Source: Astragalus membranaceus (lineage: Eukaryota; Streptophyta; Magnoliopsida; Fabales; Fabaceae). Taken from it: a stretch of DNA of 64,000 nucleotides. Shown piece by piece: positions 10,255 through 20,044 of this stretch. The first letter of the stretch is position 1. Each line of letters opens with the position of its first letter. The translations under genes were made by a program, and so were the position numbers. Where the stretch lies: the NCBI GenBank assembly GCA_039519185.1, contig CM076850.1, forward strand, positions 90,440,270 through 90,504,269, read 5' to 3'. The notes beneath the pieces were generated by a model. The model searched no databases, was not told where the DNA came from, and saw only the letters and a list, made by a program, of their open reading frames with translations.

Positions 10255-11344
10255 CACTGTTTTGCATTGCACATTACGTATTTTATTACAAGATTACTAT
10301 TTCCTTTCCACAAACTTTGCGTATATGAACAACTAAGTTTCTTTTCAGACTCTAAAGTAGCTCAAAACACACTGACTAACATCACACTTTACATAATTTA
10401 TCACGAAATTACTTTTTATTTGTCACTAATTCAACTATCAAGGAATACCAAGGTCTTAGCGCGCCAAAATAGGAGCCGTAGACTCCGAAGATTTATAGTT
10501 TTAAGATACGAATAAAATTAGTTTTACAATCTTTAGAAAAAGCCGATTCTTTCAGAAAAATAGGGTAAGTTGTTGTGTAAAAAGTAGTCTGATATTAAGT
10601 TAACCACTACTTACAGAAAAAGCAACCTCAGAGTGACAAAAAAATTGTTTACGCATATTTTGAAAACCATTTCTACAAATTTTCATTTGATAACAAGTAG
10701 AAACTAGTAATTTGGTTAATCTTGTCCATAGAAATTTTTGGACACTAAATCAATAGTTTTCAATAGACTTTCCCATTCTTGCACAAAATGTTGATTTTGT
10801 GTGATTTTTGGAAGATCTCTAACTCTATACCAAACCTGGTCTGGAGTCAACCAGGGGGCGGCCCATCCTGTTCAACACTGTTTTGCATTGCACATTACGT
10901 ATTTTATTACAAGATTACTATTTCCTTTCAACAAACTTTGCGTATATGAACAACTAAGTTTCTTTTCAGACTCTAAAGTAGCTCAAAACACACTGACTAA
11001 CATCACACTTTACATAATTTATCACGAAATTACTTTTTATTTGTTACCAATTCAACTATCAAGGAATACCCAGGTCTTGGCGCGCCAAAATAGGAGCCGT
11101 AGACTCCGAAGATTTATAGTTTTAAGATACGAATAAAATTAGTTTTACAATCTTTAGAAAAAGCCGGTTCTTTCAGAAAAATAGGGTAAGTTGTTGTGTA
11201 AAAAGTAGTCTGATATTAAGTTAACCACTACTTACAGAAAAAGCAACCTCAGAGTGACAAAAAAAAATTGTTTACGCATATTTTGAGAACCATTTCTACA
11301 AGTTTTCATTTGATAACCACTACAAGAATAACTGCTGTTTCCTG

Positions 11345-11520
11345 CCATTTTTTCCGACGAACTCTAGTCCGTCGCAATTTCCGACCAAAATGTCGTCGCA
11401 ACGGTTAAGAAGAATAGGCGCTAAAATTCCCGCTTACGTTTCCGACCAAATTGTTTTTCGTCGCTAATTTCCGATGGCTATTTTCGTCGGAAAACGCTAA
11501 AAGTCCGTCGCAAACGTGAA
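11345..11520. repeat. Left CACTA subterminal repeats
   Basis: Repeated ttccgacca, cgtcgcaa and cgtcggaaa words in both orientations next to the left terminus, matched by the array at 15845-16095. Confidence 0.7.
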
Positions 11521-11690
11521 AACACAATTAAAATAGAGCCTCTTCCCTCGAGCCCTCTCATTTTCACGCTAAAACTGACTCACTCTCCTCCTCTGAAACC
11601 ATCGTTCTCTCCCTCCGCCCTCCACCCTCCACCGCCCTCCACCGCCCTCCACCACCCTCCTGCGTCCTCCTCCATCGCCAAGCTTGCTCC

Positions 11691-11824
11691 ATGGCTAGAA
11701 GACAGCCTCTCGTTCTCCCTCTTCCCGTACCTTCCACTCTCCCTCTCCTTGCGCGTTCACCATTTCGCCTCCACCGTTACGCCGCCGTATCTCCGTGGCT
11801 TTTGCACCTCTTCTCCACTTGCAG
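11691..11824 (+). other. Possible first exon of a captured or chimeric transcript
   Basis: A C/T-rich leader (11550-11690) is followed by an ATG at 11691 in an open stretch of 44 codons with arginine-, proline- and leucine-rich composition, ending at a donor-like gcag/gtaatt. The composition resembles an organelle transit peptide or an untranslated leader. Direct splicing to the VHA-F exon at 12875 would be out of frame. The source gene is unrecognised. Confidence 0.3.
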
Positions 11825-12874
11825 GTAATTTCTATTACTTTCTTTGATTTTCCCCAAAACCCTAAATCCCCAATGTTGCAGTCATCTTTAAAAATTTAGG
11901 TTTATGTATGTTATTTTGGTTAGATCTGACAATTTATTATTGAAATTTCAGAAAACAAGTTAGTTTGCAACCAATAAAATCTGTTACTTGGCTCCCCATG
12001 TTGCGAGTCTCAATTCTTCTGTCGTCTCCCTCCTCCGTTGCCGTCCTCCCAATCTGGTGCGTTTTATTCGTTCTTTGTTCCGAGTTATAAATTTTGTAAT
12101 ATAGTTATTTTGATGCTGACACTGGTTACCTCCTTGATCTCGATCCTCTTATATGGATTCTCAAACGTATAATTGCTTTAAATTGCTTTAAACTACGATC
12201 AGGTTGTTCTGATTCGCTTTGCGATTCTCAATTTATAGATCCTAATGTTCTTGCTGTTTTTTTTCTCTCGATTGGGATCAATGAGGAGTAAGAGATCACA
12301 ATTTTAATTGGTCAGATGTAAAGGGTCTAAGATCTGTGATAATTCCCTATACAGAAGCACTTGGATTTACTCATAATTACGATTTTCTAGTCGGGGTCAG
12401 TTTGGTATTTCCGTGAATAATTCAGGGAAGTGTTTTATATGAAATAACACTTGGTTGAAATTTCAAGGAGATACCGTGTTGACTAGTAATGCGGGGATAA
12501 TATGCATTCTGTTATCAACTGCTATCCATTGCCTAGCACCTATGGCTGGCTTGTTAACATTTTCTCTGTCTTTCATTGTTTTCTTTGTTTATCATCTTCA
12601 GTGATACAAAATGGCCAACAGAGTTCAAATTTGCACGGCATACTTTTTCTGTGCATGGATTATTTTTACTGCACCGGTTATTTGTAGATATCCTAAAACT
12701 GAGGTTGATCAGGAGCTGAACCTCATGTTGTACTTAGATTACTACAGATAGACAAGATAGCATCTTTTTTTTCACTGTGGATAATTTCGAGCTTTGTAAC
12801 AAATTCCTGCTTATTTCTAAATCAAATTGATTTTACTTAAAGTTTTTGTTTTGTCTTTTGGTTTTGATTTTCAG

Positions 12875-13682
12875 AAACAACTGTCAAACAAATTGAGGAT
12901 GCATTCAAAGAATTCACAACAAGGGATGATATCGCTATTGTGCTGATTAGCCAATTTGTAAGTAATATTCCATGGCTATTAAATTGGCTCTGGCTGTCTT
13001 GTGTTTACATCTCAATTAAGTAAACACTATCTGCACTTGTTAGTTCCTACTTCCTATAGCCTGAGATCACGACCTTATCATTTCCGAAGCCCATTTACTT
13101 ACCCTTGCCTATCATAGTTGAGCACATATCCTGTCTAGTAATCAACATTATTGTTCCAAAATTTACATGAGGTTTTGAATGAAAAGTTTACTCAATGAAT
13201 AATGCTGCACGATAGTGGATATTTGATTTGAGTGGCGAATGGGGCAAAAGCAGTGTCATTTACTCATACAATTGGCCCTTCTTTCGATGGTCATCCTTTG
13301 GGTTCAATTGTTGATAAGTAATATGGTTTCTCACATTTGGTTCAATGTTAATTGGATCCATTTTTTAAGCTCATTCAGCCTTCGTGATATCCTACGTGGA
13401 ATGTAAAAAGTACTTCATGCACCCTGTTAATTTTTGGGGCACATTCGTGCTTATTTGGCTTTTATAATATTGGGTTACAACCAAGTCAAGGATCTAATAA
13501 TTTCTTTAACGGTGCAGGTCGCAAATATGATAAGGTTTTTGGTTGATAGTTATAATAAGTCTGTTCCTGCAATACTTGAAATCCCTTCGAAAGACCACCC
13601 CTTCGATCCTGCACATGATTCAGTTCTTTCACGAGTGAAGTATCTCTTTTCTACCGAATCAGTGGCATCTAAGAGACGCTGA
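12875..13682 (+). pseudogene. VHA-F: Captured 3' part of V-ATPase subunit F gene
   Basis: Exon 12875-12957 encodes TTVKQIEDAFKEFTTRDDIA and continues to ISQF. After an intron with gtaagt donor and gcag acceptor, exon 13518-13682 encodes VANMIRFLVDSYNK, AILEIPSKDHPFDPAHDSVL and SRVKYLF to a stop at 13680. This matches the C-terminal two thirds of the small soluble V1 subunit F of the plant vacuolar H+-ATPase (about 130 residues in full), which sits in the central rotor stalk. The N-terminal exon is not identifiable, so the piece lacks its own start. Retained intron and splice sites show DNA-level capture rather than retrocopying. The reading frame is undamaged, so capture may be recent or under constraint. 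Confidence 0.9.
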
Positions 13683-13929
13683 ATTCACCCTTTACAATTG
13701 CAGCTTCTTGGGTGTTTGTTGTTTTTATTTGTACATTATGGTTAAAATAACCCTCTCTTCTTAAAATTCATGAATTCTATTTAGGTTAAATAATTTATGC
13801 TGTCTGGTTATAATTTAAAAATTCTGTCATGGATCTTCAAGATGGGCGAGTATTTTATGGTGTCATGTCAGACTCAATAAAAGATTAGCATGGAATATGC
13901 GCTTATATAATCATGGTTCTACCATCTGA

Positions 13930-14030
13930 TTTGTATCAAAGTAACAGACCCCTGTAATTCAGCTTTGAGAAATACAGGGGTCTGTTACTGGTCTGTCAGA
14001 AAACAAGTTGGTTTGCAACCAATAAATTCA
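13930..14030. repeat. Hairpin plus duplicated segment inside CACTA element
   Basis: taacagacccctgta and tacaggggtctgtta face each other around a short spacer (about 13942-13990). The following aaaacaagttggtttgcaac also occurs, with one mismatch, near 11952, and the cagacccctgtatttctcaa word recurs near 14550. Confidence 0.5.
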
Positions 14031-14114
14031 GCTATATTTGCACACATTTCTTCTGTTCCATCTATTTTGTTATTCAGATTTTCTTATAGTAAAGGTCCTA
14101 TGCAGCATTTGTTT

Positions 14115-14200
14115 TAAAGGAAAAGCTTTCAGCATTGGGTTCATCAGGGGTGTTAGCTGACAATCAGCTTCAAGCTGAATTACAAGAGCATAATCTGAAA
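14115..14200 (+). other. Unidentified exon-like fragment
   Basis: An open stretch reading KEKLSALGSSGVLADNQ, then LQAELQEHNLKG, with plant-like codon use, flanked by AT-rich intron-like DNA and a gtgagtt donor-like end. It is probably another captured exon, but I do not recognise the protein. Confidence 0.3.
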
Positions 14201-14797
14201 GGGTGAGTTAGAATCTGCAGTTAGAGAAACATATATCAGATACTAGTGTTTTTATGAATAATGTGGCGTTAGCTTCCATCAACATCAAGTTAGTTATGTA
14301 ATCTAAATCCCCTGCTATTGTTGTTCTGAGTTTTGGTTTTGATTGGATAGCAATGCCTATTATCTGAAATTGTACTTTATACAAATGCTTTGGTTCAAGG
14401 ATCATTAATGACATGGTTTTGGGGTGCTTTACTTCCAAGGAGTCTGTATTTTACACTCTGATTTGTTATCTAGCAGAAGCTTCTTTTAGTGACGTGCCTT
14501 ACTTTCAAGGGGTCTGTATTTTTTATACCCTGATTGATTTGTCATCTAACAGACCCCTGTATTTCTCAAAGCTGAATTTAGATTTTAGAGCTACAATTAT
14601 GTAGCCTATTAGATGTTTTTATAAAACACTTCAATACTATAAGGCTTTAATATTCTTTGGTAGGTTTGAACTACGGGAAATGAAATTGTTTTCGATGATA
14701 TTGGTAGTCATGGAATCTTCTACTTTTTGTATTAGATGGTATTCTCTTGTGTGCATTTATGTGAGTACTTTAATATTTATCTTCATTCTTGTTATAG

Positions 14798-15412
14798 CTG
14801 TGGTGCTATGACACGTGATTCCAAAGCATGCATGGAAAGACCAAGAAGAGTAGGAGCGAAGTGGACAAGCAAGCACATTGCCCCTGATGAAAAGATAGAA
14901 ACTTTTGAGCTTGACTATGATGGAAAACGTGACAGATGGAATGGATATGATGCATCAACTTATGCTCGAGTCATTGAAAGATATGAAGCTAGAGATGAAG
15001 CTCGAAAGAAGTACTTGAAAGAACAGCAGCTAAAGAAATTGGAGAAGAGCAACCAAAATGATGAGGGTGCTCCAATTGATGAGGATGAAGACGAAGACGA
15101 GGATGATCTAAGAGTAGATGAGGCGAAGGTTGATGAAAGCAAACAAATGGAGTTTGCAAAGGTTGAGAAGCGTGTGCGAACGACGGGTGGTGGGAGTACA
15201 GGAACTGTGAGGTAATTCTTATGGTGCTCTAATATGCAAATGAGAAGTTTTATTTGGCAAGTTTTCTCAACAATCAAAAAATTTAGGAAACTGATTTGAT
15301 TTTACTTCTTTTCCCTGTTAATCCGGTATTTGAGCTTAGTTTGTTTTTATTCTGTAGAGGAATAACCAATATAGAAATAGTGGTCAAGCTTTGGAATTCA
15401 AGGAATTAAGTG
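14798..15412 (+). pseudogene. SLU7: Captured fragment of pre-mRNA splicing factor SLU7
   Basis: Exon 14798-15211 follows an acceptor (gttatag) and encodes CGAMTRDSKACMERPRRVG, the second half of the SLU7 CCHC zinc knuckle. It continues through APDEKIETFELDYDGKRDRW, YLKEQQLKKLE, an acidic stretch (DEDEDEDEDD), LRVDEAKVDESKQM and KRVRTTGGGSTGTV, ending at a donor (ag/gtaatt). A later exon piece near 15360-15412 encodes NQYRNSGQALEFKEL, a more C-terminal SLU7 segment, so the sequence between was deleted. SLU7 acts in 3' splice-site choice in step two of splicing and is over 500 residues long; about 155 are present, with no start. Introns are kept, so capture was from genomic DNA. Confidence 0.9.
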
Positions 15413-15844
15413 CTATAAGTGCTGCAAGCAGACAATACGAAATAGCTATTGTACTGGTGCTGCTGGTATCGAGGCTGCTGAGGCTGCAAATGATCTTGTA
15501 CTGTATTTAATAAAGATGAGTTGGAAAACGATACAGGAAGAACCATCTCCATAAAGACACAAAATTGTATACCTATTTTTAGTAATGCTTAGAGATAAGC
15601 TATTTTTGCAATTTATTATATTTGAATTCTGAGTTGCTATTAGAGCAGTTTCTGTTTGGAATTTGCTGTAGAGGTTTTATGCGTAGTTTTTATGAAAATT
15701 TGATGATATATGGTTTGTTGATTGTTGTGTCTTTTATAAATTGTTGGATTTGATAGTTTATAGTTCTGTCAAATTTAGATTGTTAATTAATTGTGTCTTT
15801 TATAAGTTACCAGAAGATTTTATTTTTTTTATTTTTTTTTTAAA

Positions 15845-16095
15845 AATTTCCGACGGATTTCCGATGGAAATTTTCGTCGGAAATGATTTTTTGCGACGAA
15901 TTTGCGACGAACATTTGTGACGGATTTGCGACGAAAATTTGCGACGAATTTGCGACGAAAAAGTTCGTCGGAAACGATTTGTGACGAGCGATTTTGCGAC
16001 GGCTTTTTGTCCTTCGGAAAGTTCGTCGGAAACGTCAATTTGCGACGAAAATCGCTGCATTTGCGACGAAAAATGCCGTCGGAAATCGTCGATTT
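15845..16095. repeat. Right CACTA subterminal repeats
   Basis: At least ten copies of tttgcgacgaa and ttcgtcggaaa variants in both orientations. Long translated frames across this stretch (rich in RRKF and SSQI) are products of the repeat, not genes. Confidence 0.75.
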
Positions 16096-16754
16096 TCTTG
16101 TAGTGAACAAGTAGAAACAAGTAATCTGGGTTAATCTTGTCCATAGAAATTTTTGGACACTAAATCAATAGTTTTCAATACACTTTCCCATTCTTGCACA
16201 AAATGTTGATTTTGTGTGATTTTTGGAAGATCTCTAACTCTATACCAAACCTGGTCTGGAGTCAACCAGGGGGCGGCCCATCCTGTTCAACACTGTTTTG
16301 CATTGCACATTACGTATTTTATTACAAGATTACTATTTCCTTTCAACAAACTTTGCGTATATGAACAACTAAGTTTCTTTTCAGACTCTAAAGTAGCTCA
16401 AAACACACTGACTAACATCACACTTTACATAATTTATCACGAAATTACTTTTTATTTGTCACCAATTCAACTATCAAGGAATACCCAGGTCTTGGCGCGC
16501 CAAAATAGGAGCCGTAGACTCCGAAGATTTATAGTTTTAAGATACGAATAAAATTAGTTTTACAATCTTTAGAAAAAGCCGGTTCTTTCAGAAAAATAGG
16601 GTAAGTTGTTGTGTAAAAAGTAGTCTGATATTAAGTTAACCACTACTTACAGAAAAAGCAACCTCAGAGTGACAAAAAAAATTGTTTACGCATATTTTGA
16701 AAACCATTTCTACAAATTTTCATTTGATAACAAGTAGAAACAAGGTAAACAAGT

Positions 16755-17440
16755 AATCTGGGTTAATCTTGTCCATAGAAATTTTTGGACACTAAATCAA
16801 TAGTTTTCAATAGACTTTCCCATTCTTGCACAAAATGTTGATTTTGTGTGATTTTTGGAAGATCTCTAACTCTATACCAAACCTGGTCTGGAGTCAACCA
16901 AGGGGGCGGCCCATCCTGTTCAACTACCTTCTTCCTAAATGCATTCTTCTTCATTCTAAATGTATGATCGCATGGTAAGAACCTACGATGTGAGTCAAAA
17001 CAAGAACTCTTACACCCTCGTGTTTCAAGGTAAATGCCTTTGTATGCTCCATACAATGTGGACATGCTAATTTACCATGAGAAAAGCGGTCTCTGACAAG
17101 TCAAAAAGATGTAAGGTTTAGTCGTACACATCTCAGGGGAAGGTTGTACGGGGTAACAACAACGAGGCATCGGGAATATGCCGAAGACGATGCATGGGTA
17201 TATTGCGTAAAACCATCAGAGCATAACCCAAGACATATGTTGCATGGATCCGCGACAGAATCAGGTTGTACCCGATCAAAGTTTTTCATGCTTCACCATG
17301 ATGGATGGCACAACACATCTGAACTTCTATTCTCATAATGCCACGTCATTTTCTCTGCAGTGTGCATGAATGCAAACATTCTTTACAACCTTGAAATTAT
17401 TGGCAAGTAGAATATTGACTTCACCAGAATCTTCTAAATT
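16755..17440 (-). pseudogene. CACTA TNP2 transposase remnant
   Basis: Read on the minus strand, the segment contains in order: MTWHYENRSSD (near 17350), FDRVQPDSVADPCNICLGLC then SDGFTQY and VTPYNLPLRC (17289-17110), and after a gap GCKSSCFDSHRRFLPCDHTF with KKNAFRKKVVEQD and PPPWLTPDQVWYRV (17005-16840). These are consecutive landmarks of the Transposase_21/TNP2 family of En/Spm elements. Frames change between them and the region that normally carries the catalytic core is deleted. The 3' side passes directly into the 621-bp tandem monomers. Non-functional. Confidence 0.8.
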
Positions 17441-17739
17441 CGCTTACTGAAGTGGGTCAATTTTTTAAGGATTTGTGTTTTGCAACATTAAGAGATGTTG
17501 AAGAATGATTGAGTTGAAAAGATAAGAATGATTGGGTTGAAAAGATGATTGTCATGTAAATTTGCGTTAAAATAAAAATGGGGGGTAAGTGGTCTAATAT
17601 TGGGGGTACAAAAATCTTCAGCGTTTTTGTTTTTGTTTTTCCTTTGATGGGTTCAGCCCATATACTTTAGAACTATGTTTTTAATCTAAAGCTTGTTCAT
17701 CAAGTTAAAAATAAAAAAATAAAAAAACTGTCTACAATT

Positions 17740-18560
17740 TACACTCCCCTTTTCTATTTCTGCGACCCCCCCTGTGTTTATTTTAAGTCATGGGCCTTTC
17801 TTCTCAAGTCATGGGCTACTGCTTTTGGGCTGTAACTGATTCTGGGCTCTGCTATCCGCACCCCCTTATTTTTAATAAAACAGGCCCCCTTGTTTTCATA
17901 AAATATGGGTCTTTTAAGAACTTAAGTTTTGGGCCTAGCCCATGTCTAAAATACTAACCGCACCTCTTTTTTTTTATCGTCTATTTTCTCAAAAAAAATA
18001 GTGATCGACTAAGATGTGACATCTTTTCGATCCAGGTTTAAGGCCCCTGAGTTGTACAACTTGGTGACCTTAAACCCTTTTCTAAAAAAATTAAAATCAA
18101 CCAACAAACAAACTTTTTCTAGGAAGAACTACGTGACTTTTGAGTTCCTCATTGCACCAGAAGATACGTAGGAGCGAGGCTTTCCCGTCAAGTCAAAACT
18201 AATATTTTTATAATTTAGTCCTTATGTTTATTTCTTTGTAAATAACTATTTTTTATTATTTAATGAACGTTTTTATTTATTTTTGGGTAAAACAAGTATT
18301 TCATGACTCAATAATAATTTGCACAATCAAATTTAAGGTAAACTGTCTTAGTACATATGCATTAGGGGTGTAGTGGAATTAAGTTTCCGCCATTCTTTGC
18401 ATAATCGACTCCCGATTCCAACTTACTTTACACGGACCAATAACTTTTAGTCAGGTTTTTTTTCAATTTTTCCTAATAAATAAACTGGGTGGCGACTTCT
18501 AAAACTTACTATTTTTGGGCCATCTGCATCGAGATCCCGGTCATGACACCTAATATTTTT
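17740..18560 (+). repeat. Decayed Tat/Ogre-type LTR remnant
   Basis: Shares ordered landmarks with the Ogre LTRs further right: gcacccccttatttttaa, aactacgtgacttttga followed by tacgtaggagc, a cgactcccgattcc variant of the cgacccccgaaccc block, ttttcctaataaataaa and ggtggcgact near the end. Many substitutions and no matching partner LTR, so this is an old fragment. Confidence 0.45.
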
Positions 18561-19403
18561 TTTAAATCATTTTATTTAAAATTGATTGTTAGTTGTAATA
18601 TAAACTAACTCTTCAAGATCAATTCCACCACAGTCTAAAACTAACGGGTTCGTCGTTCATAATTATTTTTTATATAACATTTGTAATTCATAATTGAGAT
18701 AAACCAAAGTTTATATAGTGTTTTGTAACAACTCCTCTCACAAAGTTTTAGAAAAATATTTCAAGTCTAAAAAGTTTCATTATTTTATAAAAAAAAAGTT
18801 CACAATTATGTATAGCACAAGTTACTATATTAGTAATCCACCAAAAAAATCCTCCAAAAAAAGTTACTACTATATTAGTAAAAGTTCAAGGTAAGGCAGT
18901 GAAAGGTTATTGACAAATTTGTGTAAGTAATTAATTAAATATTTTGTTAGGAAAAGTATAAATGAAAATATTTACATTTCTAGAATATTTATATAACAAA
19001 TATTATTGGTCATTTTAGGGTTTCACACATATTAAAAGAATCTATAAACGAATAAAAGGATGTAAGAAATTTACAATATTATTTTTACTAACCATTGATT
19101 ATTAACTATTTTCATAATTTTTTAAAAAAAAAACAGTTATAGTCACAACAAGGATTTGGTCTGGTGGAATGTGGGACATAATAAAACTGTTGTCATAAGT
19201 GTATTGTCCATAGGGTTCTTCGTGGTGCAATTTGGTTTGAACACACAAAAAAGCACCTAAATCGTAAGGTAAAAACGCATACGAATAGGTTGGCTTCTTA
19301 AATCAATCTGGTCTGAACCAATGCGGCTTGGAGTGATTTGATATTTTAGGAGTCAGGAAAACATAATTTGAACAAAAGTTAATTTGATTAGTTTAGTTCA
19401 AAT

Positions 19404-19467
<64 letters not shown>

Positions 19468-20044
19468 TGATTATTATTTTATCACAAATAGATTACCAAA
19501 CTTAAAATGTAGTAACATTAAAAATAAAAAGCTGCATAAAAAACTAAATATGGAAAAGATGTAGAATTAACAACTTACAATATTATATGTCGTAAACTAT
19601 ATGCAGTAACATTGAATTAAAAATAAAACCAAACCGTACTTTAGTTTTTAATTTTAATTTTTAGTGTATATGTGACTATTTGTGTGTCTGTGCGTGACTT
19701 GGTAAGTTGTGTATATGTGTGAGACTAATGTGATGTGTGTGTTAGTGTAACTAGAATAAGTAGATTTCTTTTTATATTTTACAAAATAAATAACAATATA
19801 ATAATATGTGTGGCTTAGTTTGGTTTGGTGGTAGGAAAAAGTCGCAAATCAAACCAAACCGACTGATTGATTGAAAATCTAACCCAAACGCATCCAAACC
19901 AAAGCGGTTTTTGCGATTTCGAATTATTTTAGATCGGTTTACGTTTTTTGTTTGTGTTGGTTTGGATTTCACACTCCTAATTGTCATTCGTGATAAGTGT
20001 GCATGAGTATATCATGAATTGTGCACACATAATCTAATCTAATA
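18561..20044. other. AT-rich spacer with a possible hAT-type MITE
   Basis: No coding sequence. About 19212-19984 has facing gtgcaatttggttt and aaccaaaccg / ggtttggatttcacactccta words, like short hAT-type MITEs, but the ends are imperfect. The rest shows nothing recognisable. Confidence 0.3.
19404..19466. repeat. (ATA)n microsatellite
   Basis: About twenty uninterrupted ata/taa trinucleotides. Confidence 0.95.

Larger units (their letters stand above)
11318..16105. mobile_element. Non-autonomous CACTA transposon with captured host gene pieces
   Basis: Starts CACTACAAGAATAAC and ends ttttcttgtagtg, the classic CACTA inverted termini, flanked by a 3-bp duplication AAC (11315-11317 and 16106-16108). 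Both subterminal regions (11345-11520 and 15845-16095) are packed with ttccgacgaa and tttgcgacgaa words in direct and inverted order, as expected for transposase-binding repeats. The 4,788-bp interior lacks TNP2 and TNPD sequence and instead holds pieces of VHA-F and SLU7 with their introns. Identical flanking sequence in monomers 1 and 3 shows the empty site directly. Confidence 0.92.
10255..16924. repeat. Three ~621-bp tandem monomers, second split by CACTA element
   Basis: Monomer starts (cactgttttgcattgcac) lie at 10255, 10876 and 16291. The copies are nearly identical, including cgccaaaataggagccgtag and the end ggcggcccatcctgttcaa. Monomer 2 runs 10876-11317 and resumes at 16109-16290, interrupted by the CACTA element; monomer 3 ends near 16924 and continues into TNP2 transposase coding sequence on the minus strand. 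The last part of each monomer is itself a TNP2 piece on minus, so the array arose by tandem amplification from a CACTA element. Confidence 0.75.

Noticed and set aside
12875..15412. VHA-F and SLU7 as resident host genes
   Set aside because: Both lack their 5' parts, SLU7 lacks internal exons, and both lie inside perfect CACTA ends with a target duplication.
15800..16144. Frames rich in RRKF/SSQI on both strands
   Set aside because: They follow the CACTA subterminal repeat words and occur in several frames at once.
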